From assembly GCA_017852075.1 (NCBI GenBank), contig JAFMLQ010000014.1:1-48326 (forward strand): a stretch of DNA of 48,326 nt. The letters are read 5' to 3'. The notes under the pieces were generated by a model that saw only the letters and a program-made list of their open reading frames with translations, had not been told where the DNA came from and made no database searches. Positions 17,575-25,102 of the stretch are shown one piece after another. Both the position numbers and the translations under genes were made by a program. How positions within the stretch are numbered: position 1 is the first letter of the stretch; every line of letters starts with the position of its first letter. This DNA is from Flavobacteriaceae bacterium. Its GTDB lineage: Bacteria; Bacteroidota; Bacteroidia; Flavobacteriales; Flavobacteriaceae.

Positions 17575-19290
17575 CTAAATATTTTGTTTTTTTAATTCTT
17601 CAACTATGTATTCTGAAGTTCTCCAGGAAAGTGCTAATATGGTCCAAGTAGGATTCTTATCCGCTTGAGATACGAAAGGACCTCCATCTACCACAAACAC
17701 ATTTTTGGCATCGTGGAGTTGCTCAAATTCGTTTACCACAGAAGTTTTGGGATCGCTACCCATTCGAGTTGTTCCAACTTCATGGATGATTTCTCCCGGA
17801 TTTTTCAGACCATAATTAGGGCCTTCGTTGTCCCAAAGCATATGTCCGCCTATATTGTGAACGATTTGTTCAAAGGTTTCATTCATATGTTTTGCTTGTT
17901 TTCGTTCATAGTCAGACCATTTGTAATTAAATCGGAGTACTGGAATACCGTATTTATCTTTAGTATCTGGATCGATTTCACAATAATTATCGATGTCAGG
18001 AACTGATTCTCCGCGCCCTGCAAAATAAATTGTTGAACCGTAGTATTTTTTGACTTCTTCACGTACACGGTCTCCATAGCCTCCTACCTCTACGCCAAAG
18101 AATTTGTTAAGACTGTTGAAATCAAATCCAAACCCATACATAGGAGCACCCAAACCACCAGCAATTTCGATGTGATAACCTCTAGGAAAGTCTAATTTTT
18201 TGTTGTCTAACCACCACGGAGAATACAGGTGCATGTTTCCCATGCCATCTTCGTTGTAGGTTTTACGATTCATCAAGTCGGGAATAAATGCCATTCGGTC
18301 TGCTCCTGTAGAGTCATGAAGATATTTACCGACCATGTTGGAGCTGTTGCCCAGCCCATTTTCATGATAAGTACTTTTTGAATTGAGTAAAATTCGAGCA
18401 CTTTCACAAGCAGAGGCAGCCAATACGACCACTTTGGCATTGATACGGTACTCTTTATTGTCTTCTTTATTGATGTAGATTATACCATTGGGTTTGCCGT
18501 TTTTGTCTACAGAAACTTCTCTAACCATACTGTTGACATAAAGATCCAATCTTCCCTGGGCATTTCTTTGGGCCGGAAACACCAAACAAGAACTGGCTGA
18601 GAAATCCGCATAAACACCACAAGAGCGGCCACAATTTCCACAATAGTAGCAAACGCCTCTTTCATTATTGATTCGCTTGGTTACTATAGAGAGTCTTGAA
18701 GGAATTACTTTTACGCCTGCTTTTTCGGCTCCTTTTTTATAATATAACTCATGCAATCTTGGCTTTGCTGGAGGTAGAAAAAAACCGTCGGGTTCATTGT
18801 GAATGTTTTCCTTGGAACCAGAGACCCCAATGTACTTATCTACTTTGTCATAATAGGGTTTTAAATCGTCATAACTGATAGGCCAGTTGTCTCCAAGTCC
18901 ATCAATACTTTTTCTTTTAAAATCGTTTGGACCAAACCGAAGTGAAATTCTTCCCCAGTGATTGGTTCTTCCTCCTAACATGCGACTTCTCCACCAGCTG
19001 AATTGGGTGTCGTTTTTCATTTTATAAGGTTCACCATCCAAAGACCAATCGCCATAGGAGGCATGGAAATCACCAAAAGCCCTGGTGGAACCTCGACCTC
19101 TTCTTGGAGATTCGTAAGGCCATTTTAAGTGAAGCTGTTGGTCTGCATTTGCAGGATCAAAAAAAGGACCTGCTTCCATTAAAGCTACCTTAAGCCCATT
19201 GTCAGTTAGAATTTTTGTAGCCATTCCTCCTCCTGCTCCGGATCCTACGACGACTACATCGTATGTTTTGTCATTTTTAATTATCTCCAT
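17575..19290 (-). CDS. GMC family FAD oxidoreductase with ferredoxin-like Cys motif
   Basis: A 571-residue glucose-methanol-choline oxidoreductase. Features: FAD-binding VVVVGSGAGGGMATKIL (13-29), LGGRTNHWGRISLRF (105-119) and the C-terminal HEVGTTRMG and VVDGG...NPTWTILALSWR segments. Such enzymes oxidise sugar or polyol hydroxyls; the substrate here is unknown. A cluster of cysteines C-x2-C-x2-C-x3-C at 214, 217, 220 and 224 (VCYYCGNCGRSCG), plus Cys235, has the spacing of a [4Fe-4S] ferredoxin site, which suggests an electron exit path. There is no signal peptide; it probably leaves the cell with its Tat-borne partner encoded two bases downstream. Confidence 0.88.
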   Translation of the reverse strand: MEIIKNDKTYDVVVVGSGAGGGMATKILTDNGLKVALMEAGPFFDPANADQQLHLKWPYESPRRGRGSTRAFGDFHASYGDWSLDGEPYKMKNDTQFSWWRSRMLGGRTNHWGRISLRFGPNDFKRKSIDGLGDNWPISYDDLKPYYDKVDKYIGVSGSKENIHNEPDGFFLPPAKPRLHELYYKKGAEKAGVKVIPSRLSIVTKRINNERGVCYYCGNCGRSCGVYADFSASSCLVFPAQRNAQGRLDLYVNSMVREVSVDKNGKPNGIIYINKEDNKEYRINAKVVVLAASACESARILLNSKSTYHENGLGNSSNMVGKYLHDSTGADRMAFIPDLMNRKTYNEDGMGNMHLYSPWWLDNKKLDFPRGYHIEIAGGLGAPMYGFGFDFNSLNKFFGVEVGGYGDRVREEVKKYYGSTIYFAGRGESVPDIDNYCEIDPDTKDKYGIPVLRFNYKWSDYERKQAKHMNETFEQIVHNIGGHMLWDNEGPNYGLKNPGEIIHEVGTTRMGSDPKTSVVNEFEQLHDAKNVFVVDGGPFVSQADKNPTWTILALSWRTSEYIVEELKKQNI

Positions 19291-19301
19291 TTAGATTTGA
19301 T

Positions 19302-20279
19302 TTAAAAAACAGAATTAGATTTAATATTTTGATTAGTTTGATCTTTATACATTGAATATGAAAAACCAGAATGTACACTAAAAGCCCCAACTTGTCCTTT
19401 TTTATTGGTGGCCACATAGGCGACTTGAAAATCAGGTTTTCCTTGTTGTTTTTTTACAATGCGCTGAACCGCTTCTTCACAAGCTTGCTGCGGAGTTCGT
19501 CCTTGGCGCATTAATTCCACAATTAGGAAACTCCCTACCGTTTTGATGACCTCTTCGCCAAGTCCTGTAGCTACGGCGCCTCCTACTTCATTGTCGATAT
19601 ACAAACCTGAACCAATAATAGGGGAATCTCCCACACGACCTTGCATTTTATATGCTAGCCCACTGGTGGTGCACACTCCAGAAAGATTGCCTTCTGTATC
19701 ACAACAGAGCATTCCAATGGTATCGTGATTTTCTACGTTGATTTCAGGTTGATAATTTCCTTTTTCCAACCATTTTTTCCAATCTTTTCTGCTGGATTCG
19801 GTCAATAATTCTTCTGGAGTATAGCCTCGTTCCAAAGCGAATTTTCGTGCTCCAGCTCCTGCTAAAATAACATGAGGGGTATGTTCCATCACGTCTTTGG
19901 CTAATGCGGCTACATGAGTAATATTTTCTACGGCAAGAACTGCTCCACAGTCTCCGTGATGATTCATCACGCAAGCATCCAATGTGACGTTTCCATCTCG
20001 ATCTGGTGCTCCCCCTTTTCCTACGGTGGTATTTTGGATATTGGCTTCCTCAAACGCAACTCCTGCTACTGCAGCATCTAATGCATTGACTCCATTTTCG
20101 AGTGCCTTTCCTGCGATAGAATTAGCTTCAGCAACATTCCAAGTACTGATTACGTAGGGCGAATTTTTTCGTGCTGCAGCTGAGCCTTGTGCTTTAGAAG
20201 AACACCCCATAACATGGGGGGCAACCAAAATACTAGTCATCCCTAAAGAACTTTGATTCAAAAAGTTTCTTCGTTTCAT
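19302..20279 (-). CDS. N(4)-(beta-N-acetylglucosaminyl)-L-asparaginase, exported
   Basis: A 325-residue N-terminal-nucleophile hydrolase of the glycosylasparaginase family, which splits GlcNAc-Asn left from N-glycoproteins. The self-processing site is HDTIGM, with Thr187 becoming the new N-terminus; VGDSPIIGSGLYID and AVATGLGEE line the active site. The signal begins MKRRNFLNQS, a Tat motif, with VMGC as lipobox at Cys26, so it is probably a Tat lipoprotein. It is the first gene of the minus-strand block, 11 bases before the GMC gene, and divergent from cutC. No other glycan-degrading gene is in the window. Confidence 0.9.
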   Translation of the reverse strand: MKRRNFLNQSSLGMTSILVAPHVMGCSSKAQGSAAARKNSPYVISTWNVAEANSIAGKALENGVNALDAAVAGVAFEEANIQNTTVGKGGAPDRDGNVTLDACVMNHHGDCGAVLAVENITHVAALAKDVMEHTPHVILAGAGARKFALERGYTPEELLTESSRKDWKKWLEKGNYQPEINVENHDTIGMLCCDTEGNLSGVCTTSGLAYKMQGRVGDSPIIGSGLYIDNEVGGAVATGLGEEVIKTVGSFLIVELMRQGRTPQQACEEAVQRIVKKQQGKPDFQVAYVATNKKGQVGAFSVHSGFSYSMYKDQTNQNIKSNSVF

Positions 20280-20449
20280 ATGTTACAATTAATTTTTAAA
20301 GCTCAAGCTTTGATGCATCTCCTTTTCAAAATTCATTTCATGTGAGAAATATCGAAAAGATTTTTTACTCAGCCTTTGAAGTTAGAATTAGATTTCCAAA
20401 AAGCTCTAAAATAGAAACAATTTTGTTGTTATAAAAGGAAGAAAGTTAA

Positions 20450-20476
20450 TTGTTGCTTTATTTATGGTTACTTTTG
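20450..20476 (+). promoter_or_regulatory. Candidate cutC promoter
   Basis: TACTTTTG at 20469-20476 is a perfect TAnnTTTG element, with TTG at 20450-20452 located 16 bases upstream. The cutC ATG follows 28 bases later. Confidence 0.6.
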
Positions 20477-20504
20477 GGCTTATTTAATTACAAAATTTCA
20501 ATTT

Positions 20505-21230
20505 ATGCAGGTTGAGGTCTGTGCTTCTTCCATTTCATCAATAAAAAATGCTGCAGCTGCAGGAGCAGATCGAATTGAATTGTGTGCTGCACTCGAAGTA
20601 GGGGGATTGACTCCTTCCTTTGGCTTAATTAAAGAAGCCATTGCTCTTGAATTACTTCCCATACACTGTTTAATTCGGCCAAGACAAGGACATTTCTTTT
20701 ACACAAAAGATGAAATTTCTATCATAGAACAAAATATTATATCTGCAGTTGCATTGGGCTGTCATGGAATTGTAGTAGGAATACATACTCAAGATTTTAA
20801 TTTGGATCTGCCTTTGCTAAAAAAATGGAGGTTGCTTGCTGAAAACCGGTATTTAACTTTTCATCGCGCTTTTGATGTTTTGATAGAACCTGCAAAGGCT
20901 TTAGAGCAACTCATCGACATGGGTTTTGATTGTGTACTGACATCAGGGCAGCATGAGAAAGCGGAGGATGGATTGGAAAACTTAAAGCGTTGGAATGCAA
21001 ATTTTGGATCTCAAATTAGTATTATGCCAGGAAGTGGGGTAGGAGTCTCCAATGTGGAATTGTTCAAGAAAGCGGGCTTCAGTTCTCTGCATTTGTCTGG
21101 AAGTAAAGAATTACCCTCATTATTCCTCCCAGATGGAGTAAATCATGACCTTTCTTTTTTACACCAACCGTTACGTGAAAGCAATCAAGAGGTGTTGCAG
21201 CAGGTGGTGCAAGCATTCAAGTCTAGTTAA
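20505..21230 (+). CDS. cutC: CutC family protein
   Basis: A 241-residue cytoplasmic TIM-barrel protein of the CutC family (EVCASSISSIKNAAAAGADRIELCAALEVGGLTPS, then LTSGQ and IMPGSGV). It was named for copper homeostasis in E. coli, but the biochemical role is unsettled. In Bacteroidota it is often found with N-glycan catabolism genes, and here it stands divergent from glycosylasparaginase, so a role in sugar or glycan metabolism may be more likely than copper handling; this is inference. The 3' end overlaps the convergent TauE/SafE gene by 8 bases. Confidence 0.9.
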   Translation: MQVEVCASSISSIKNAAAAGADRIELCAALEVGGLTPSFGLIKEAIALELLPIHCLIRPRQGHFFYTKDEISIIEQNIISAVALGCHGIVVGIHTQDFNLDLPLLKKWRLLAENRYLTFHRAFDVLIEPAKALEQLIDMGFDCVLTSGQHEKAEDGLENLKRWNANFGSQISIMPGSGVGVSNVELFKKAGFSSLHLSGSKELPSLFLPDGVNHDLSFLHQPLRESNQEVLQQVVQAFKSS

Positions 21231-21963
21231 ACAATATCGCAACCCCCCCTAGCGCTGTAAAGAGTAAGATGAGTTTTCGATATCCTTCGTCATTGATATT
21301 TTTGACTAAATAGACACCTACAAATAGGCCTAAAATGACAAAAGGAACCAACTCCAGACTTTTAAGGATAGAAGATTGGTTTATTGTTTCCCAGGACCAA
21401 ATATGAAAGGGTAACTTAAAGGTGTTGATAATAAAAAACAACCAAGCTGCCGTTCCGATAAAGGTATTTTTAGGTAACCGCATAGCCAGAAAATAGATGT
21501 TGGAAAAAGCACCAGCTAAATTCCCTACCATGGTGGTAAAACCAGCAAGAATACCCATAGAACTTCCAAAACTCCAATGAGTGGGAACTGTTTTATTTTT
21601 TTTGTTTTCCCAGTAATACATTTGGACAACACTAAATAAAATGATTCCTGCCATACCGAATTTAAATAAGTCGTCAGAAATATACGAACCTCCTACTACA
21701 CCTGCCAGCACACCCAAAACCATCCACGGCATTAGCTTTATGATATAGGACCATTGTACATGGCGTTTGTAATAAACTACAGCAAAGATATCCCCCACCA
21801 ATAAAAGCGGCATCAGAATTCCGGTAGAGGTTTTTGCACTATAGACTAAAGCAAATCCCGTTACAATCAGAGCAGCTATGCCTTTTATTCCTGATTTTGA
21901 CACGCCTAATAGAAAGGCACAAAAGGCAGCGATAGAAAATTTAAAAAAATCTAATTCAAACAA
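21223..21963 (-). CDS. TauE/SafE family anion exporter
   Basis: A 246-residue inner-membrane protein with about eight transmembrane helices and the family repeat signature (FLLGVSKSGIKGIAALIV near the N-terminus; MVGNLAGAFSNIYFLAMRLPK in the second half). The family exports sulfite, sulfoacetate or related anions; the substrate here is not known. An in-frame TGA stands 15 bases upstream of the TTG at 21963 and no ATG follows before the first helix, so TTG is the likely start. It is divergent from the DMT transporter. Confidence 0.85.
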   Translation of the reverse strand: MFELDFFKFSIAAFCAFLLGVSKSGIKGIAALIVTGFALVYSAKTSTGILMPLLLVGDIFAVVYYKRHVQWSYIIKLMPWMVLGVLAGVVGGSYISDDLFKFGMAGIILFSVVQMYYWENKKNKTVPTHWSFGSSMGILAGFTTMVGNLAGAFSNIYFLAMRLPKNTFIGTAAWLFFIINTFKLPFHIWSWETINQSSILKSLELVPFVILGLFVGVYLVKNINDEGYRKLILLFTALGGVAILFN

Positions 21964-22061
21964 AAAGAGGTGATTTCATAAAATCGAAGATACTACATCT
22001 TCTTTTAATAAAAAGCTTCGTTCAAAACGTTTCACTTTATCATCTTTGTAAAAAATAAGAT

Positions 22062-22931
22062 TTGAAATCCTCTTTTAGTAAGGCAATCCAGTTTATGATA
22101 TTAAGTACCCTTTCCTTTGCATTTATGAATGCTTTGGTCAAATATCTCATTGATTATTCTACTTTTCAACTGGTGTTTTTTCGATCACTAGGTTCTTTGG
22201 GAATCACTTTTGCGGTATTGAAATATCAAAAAATCCCTGTTTGGGGAAATCAAAAGAAACTTTTACTGTACCGGGGTTTGGTAGGAGTCATCTCCATGAT
22301 ATTATTCTTTTGGGGTGTTCATTACATCAGTATTGGAAGCGCTGTAACGTTACGTTATGTGTCACCTATTTTCGCTGGTTTATTAGCGGTTATTTTTTTG
22401 AGAGAAGTCATCAAGCCTCTACAGTGGCTCTTTTTTTTGATGGCATTTGCGGGTGTATTTTTGATTAAAAGTTACGATCCTTCTGGATCGAATTTCGGTG
22501 TATTTCTAGTTTTATTAGCGGCTTTCTTTTCCGCAATTGTTTATATTTTAATTTCCAAAATAGGGAAAGGTGACCATCCTGTCGTAGTGGTACATTATTT
22601 TATGTTGATTGCAACTTTGGTAGGAGCGGTAGGAACTGTTTTTTCATGGAAAGCTCCTAATGGACAAGACTTGATGCTTTTATTAAGTCTTGGTTTTTTT
22701 GGTTTTTTTGGACAGTTGTTTATGACCAAAGCATTTCAAAATGCAGAGGCACATATGGTGGCACCATTTAAATACGTTGAGGTTTTATTTACTTTGGCTT
22801 TTGGTGTTTTTGTACTTCAGGAAACATATGATTTTTATCACCTTCTGGGGACTTTTTTAGTCATTTTTGGTTTGATTCTTAATGTGGTGTACAAAACCAA
22901 GTATAAAAAAAACCGCCCGAAGGCGGCATAA
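22062..22931 (+). CDS. DMT superfamily transporter (EamA)
   Basis: A 289-residue protein with ten predicted transmembrane helices in two EamA repeats (LVFFRSLGSLGITFAV, GSAVTLRYVSPIFAGLLAVIF; MVAPFKYVEVLFTLAFGVFVL, LLGTFLVIFGLIL). It is a drug/metabolite-type permease with unknown substrate. The start appears to be TTG at 22062. The last codons (NRPKAA) are written by the stem of a terminator that serves the opposite-strand gene, so the C-terminal tail is constrained by the hairpin. Confidence 0.87.
   Translation: MKSSFSKAIQFMILSTLSFAFMNALVKYLIDYSTFQLVFFRSLGSLGITFAVLKYQKIPVWGNQKKLLLYRGLVGVISMILFFWGVHYISIGSAVTLRYVSPIFAGLLAVIFLREVIKPLQWLFFLMAFAGVFLIKSYDPSGSNFGVFLVLLAAFFSAIVYILISKIGKGDHPVVVVHYFMLIATLVGAVGTVFSWKAPNGQDLMLLLSLGFFGFFGQLFMTKAFQNAEAHMVAPFKYVEVLFTLAFGVFVLQETYDFYHLLGTFLVIFGLILNVVYKTKYKKNRPKAA
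22905..22926 (-). terminator. UUCG-tetraloop terminator of the DUF2911 gene
   Basis: On the minus strand CCGCC-TTCG-GGCGG (22926 to 22913) is followed by eight T (22912-22905). It sits 9 bases after the DUF2911 stop and entirely inside the 3' end of the convergent DMT transporter gene. Confidence 0.88.
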
Positions 22932-22934
22932 GTT

Positions 22935-23771
22935 TTATTGCGACCATTCTTCTATAGCCCTTGTGTTCAGCCGTACATAGTCTTGATTTCCTGCCTTTTC
23001 CGCCAGTTCTAATGATGATTTGGCTGCTTCGATCGCTGCTTCTTTTTCATCGAGATCTGCGAGAATCAACGATTGTTGTCGGTACATCCAATACTTTCCT
23101 GGGTCCATTTCAATAGCTTTGGCAATCCACTTTTTAGCAGTTTGTAGGGCTCTTCCACTTTCGCGGTAGTAGACTGCTGCCTGATAAAGATCACCTGCTT
23201 TTGGGCTGCCGTTCATTGTTTTTTTAATACTTGCCATTGTTTTTTCGTCAGTAGGAACCTTTAAAGGGATCGTAACTTCAGTTTTTTCCCAACTTAGTCG
23301 AATATTAGCTCCAGCATTTGTTAAGTCATCTATACTTATGGTAAACGATTCTACAAATTTTTCTAAACTTTGAGTAGGAGCCTCAATTACTGCGGCAACG
23401 GATTTCGATTGCCATTCTGAGGGGATTCCCAAATTTTCGATTTCCGTGTAAAAAAAGAGTTCCCAAAGATTTTCTCCTGGACGTGAAAATAGGGCATAGG
23501 TGCCAGCAGCTAAAGCTTGTCCTCCTACGATCACAGGATCGCTAAACGTTATAGTCGTATTCTTGTTAGCACCGGTTCGCCAAATACTTCCAAAGGGTAC
23601 CAAATCCCCCATAATAGTTCTCCCACGCATTGCGGGACGTGAATATTCTATTTTGACTTCGGTCAAACCCACCACTTGTTCCAGTTTGGATAGGGGACTT
23701 GGTTGGGGAGTTTGGATTTGTGCCATAGCAATGCCTCCACACATAAGGATAAGTAGCTTTAAATGTTTCAT
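22935..23771 (-). CDS. DUF2911 domain protein with TPR-like C-terminus
   Basis: A 278-residue exported protein: signal peptide about 1-17 (ending GIAMAQ), then a DUF2911 beta-domain at about 25-175 with the family marks IEYSRPAMRGRTIMGDLVPFGSIWRTGANKNT (long conserved block, 40-71) and AGTYALFS. The C-terminal third (about 180-275) forms helical TPR-like repeats (YQAAVYYRESGRALQTAKKW, AIEAAKSSLELAEKAG). Function unknown; common in Bacteroidota. It is transcribed alone with its own strong terminator. Confidence 0.87.
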   Translation of the reverse strand: MKHLKLLILMCGGIAMAQIQTPQPSPLSKLEQVVGLTEVKIEYSRPAMRGRTIMGDLVPFGSIWRTGANKNTTITFSDPVIVGGQALAAGTYALFSRPGENLWELFFYTEIENLGIPSEWQSKSVAAVIEAPTQSLEKFVESFTISIDDLTNAGANIRLSWEKTEVTIPLKVPTDEKTMASIKKTMNGSPKAGDLYQAAVYYRESGRALQTAKKWIAKAIEMDPGKYWMYRQQSLILADLDEKEAAIEAAKSSLELAEKAGNQDYVRLNTRAIEEWSQ

Positions 23772-23896
23772 AATTTAGATTTAAGGTGTTATTTAAAAAG
23801 AATTTTTACTAAGGTACTGTTTATTGTAATTACACACCAATAAGCAATTGTTGAAAACAAGAACTATATTTTGTTTAATTATCATTAAAAATACTT

Positions 23897-23914
23897 AAAC
23901 ATTTAGTATGTTTG
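23897..23914 (+). promoter_or_regulatory. Promoter with overlapping inverted repeat, photolyase operon
   Basis: TATGTTTG at 23907-23914 is a perfect TAnnTTTG element 17 bases before the first gene. Overlapping it is a perfect inverted repeat, AAACAT-TTAGT-ATGTTT (23897-23913), and a second, shorter dyad ATACT...AGTAT spans 23891-23909. No TTG is present at -33. A dyad on the -7 element fits an operator where a repressor blocks polymerase. No regulator gene is in the window. Confidence 0.55.
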
Positions 23915-23931
23915 TGAAAATTTGACAGGCT

Positions 23932-24399
23932 ATGAAAATCTATCGTTTGGAAACGATTCAGAACTTACCCATTACCCAAACTGAGGCCTGGGACTTCCTG
24001 TCTAACCCAAAGAACTTGAAACGTATTACCCCAGATTATATGGGGTTTAAAATTGTGAGTGGAGCTTCAGAACGTATGTTTGCGGGTCAAATAATCCAAT
24101 ATGTTGTAACACCTGTATTGGGTATTCCAACCACCTGGGTTACAGAGATAACGCATGTAGAAGAGGGAAATTATTTTGTAGATGAACAGCGATTTGGACC
24201 CTATGCCCTTTGGCATCACAAGCATTTTATCAAGCCGATTAAAAATGGGGTTGAAATGACTGATATAATTGATTACAAAATCCCTTTCGGAGTTTTTGGA
24301 AGAATGGCACATCCGATTGTTGTTGCTCCAAAATTGAAAGAAATTTTTGAATACCGTGAAAAAGCATTAATTGAACTTTTTGGAACCTATCCTTCATGA
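23932..24399 (+). CDS. SRPBCC (START-like) protein of the photolyase operon
   Basis: A 155-residue soluble protein of the polyketide-cyclase/START-like SRPBCC fold: the start YRLETIQNLPITQTEAWDFLSNP is typical of the first strand and helix, followed by ITPDYMGFKIVSG, a series of strands and a long C-terminal helix (KLKEIFEYREKALIEL). These domains bind hydrophobic ligands in a deep pocket; the ligand is unknown. First gene of the operon, overlapping the SDR gene by 4 bases (ATGA). The SRPBCC-SDR pair next to photolyases recurs in other Gram-negative bacteria by my recollection, but no shared function has been settled. Confidence 0.85.
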   Translation: MKIYRLETIQNLPITQTEAWDFLSNPKNLKRITPDYMGFKIVSGASERMFAGQIIQYVVTPVLGIPTTWVTEITHVEEGNYFVDEQRFGPYALWHHKHFIKPIKNGVEMTDIIDYKIPFGVFGRMAHPIVVAPKLKEIFEYREKALIELFGTYPS

Positions 24400-25097
24400 T
24401 TAAAGAAAAAAACATATTAATTATAGGAGGTACTTCTGGTATTGGCCTAGCTCTTGTGGAGCTAATATCCGCTACAAACAATGTCTTTGTCGCGAGTCGA
24501 TCTAATGATTCAATTGCGAATTTGGATGTACAACACATACCTTTTGACGCTACCACAGATATTTTGGATGTCTCTTTACTCCCCGAACACTTGGACGGAT
24601 TTGTGTATTGTCCAGGGAGCATCAATCTTAGACCTTTTAGAGGATTGTCTGCGGAAGCTTTTGAGAAAGATTTTCAAATTAACGTATTGGGTGCTGTGAA
24701 TTCATTAAAGGCGGTTTTGGGACTGCTCGGAGCAAGTGAGAATCCTTCTGTAGTATTTTTTAGTACAGTAGCTGTCCAAACCGGAATGCCTTTTCACAGT
24801 TCTGTAGCGGCTTCTAAAGGAGCCATAGAGGGGCTTGTACGTTCTCTTGCTGCAGAGTTTGCCCCTAAAATTCGAGTCAATGCCATAGCACCTTCTTTAG
24901 TAAATACTCCTATGGCCTCTAAGTTTTTAAACAATGAGACCAAAATGGAAAAGGCGAATGAACGTCATCCACTAGGGCGTATAGGAAGTGCCAAAGAAAT
25001 TGCACAATCCACAGCTTTTCTCTTAGGAGAAGAAAGTAGTTGGATGACCGGACGAGTGTTGCAGCTCGACGGTGGAATAGGGAATTTAAAAACCTAA
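24396..25097 (+). CDS. SDR-fold protein lacking the catalytic Tyr
   Basis: A 233-residue short-chain dehydrogenase/reductase. The dinucleotide-binding GGTSGIG is at 11-17 and the active-site Ser is Ser123 (FFST). The expected Y-x3-K is V137-A-A-S-K141: Lys is kept but Tyr is replaced by Val (codon GTA). The C-terminal segment (FLLGEESSWMTGRVLQLDGG) is normal. So it may bind NAD(P) without standard redox catalysis, or use another residue. It lies between the SRPBCC gene (ATGA overlap) and the photolyase gene (five-base gap). Confidence 0.87.
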   Translation: MIKEKNILIIGGTSGIGLALVELISATNNVFVASRSNDSIANLDVQHIPFDATTDILDVSLLPEHLDGFVYCPGSINLRPFRGLSAEAFEKDFQINVLGAVNSLKAVLGLLGASENPSVVFFSTVAVQTGMPFHSSVAASKGAIEGLVRSLAAEFAPKIRVNAIAPSLVNTPMASKFLNNETKMEKANERHPLGRIGSAKEIAQSTAFLLGEESSWMTGRVLQLDGGIGNLKT

Positions 25098-25102
25098 CCG
25101 AT

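Noticed and set aside
20505-21230. CutC taken as a proven copper protein
   Set aside because: The family name rests on an old E. coli phenotype; nothing in this sequence or context shows copper handling.
25040-25102. ATG at 25040 as start of the class I photolyase
   Set aside because: It would overlap the SDR gene by 58 bases and add 21 residues foreign to the family; TTG 25103 gives the usual N-terminus.
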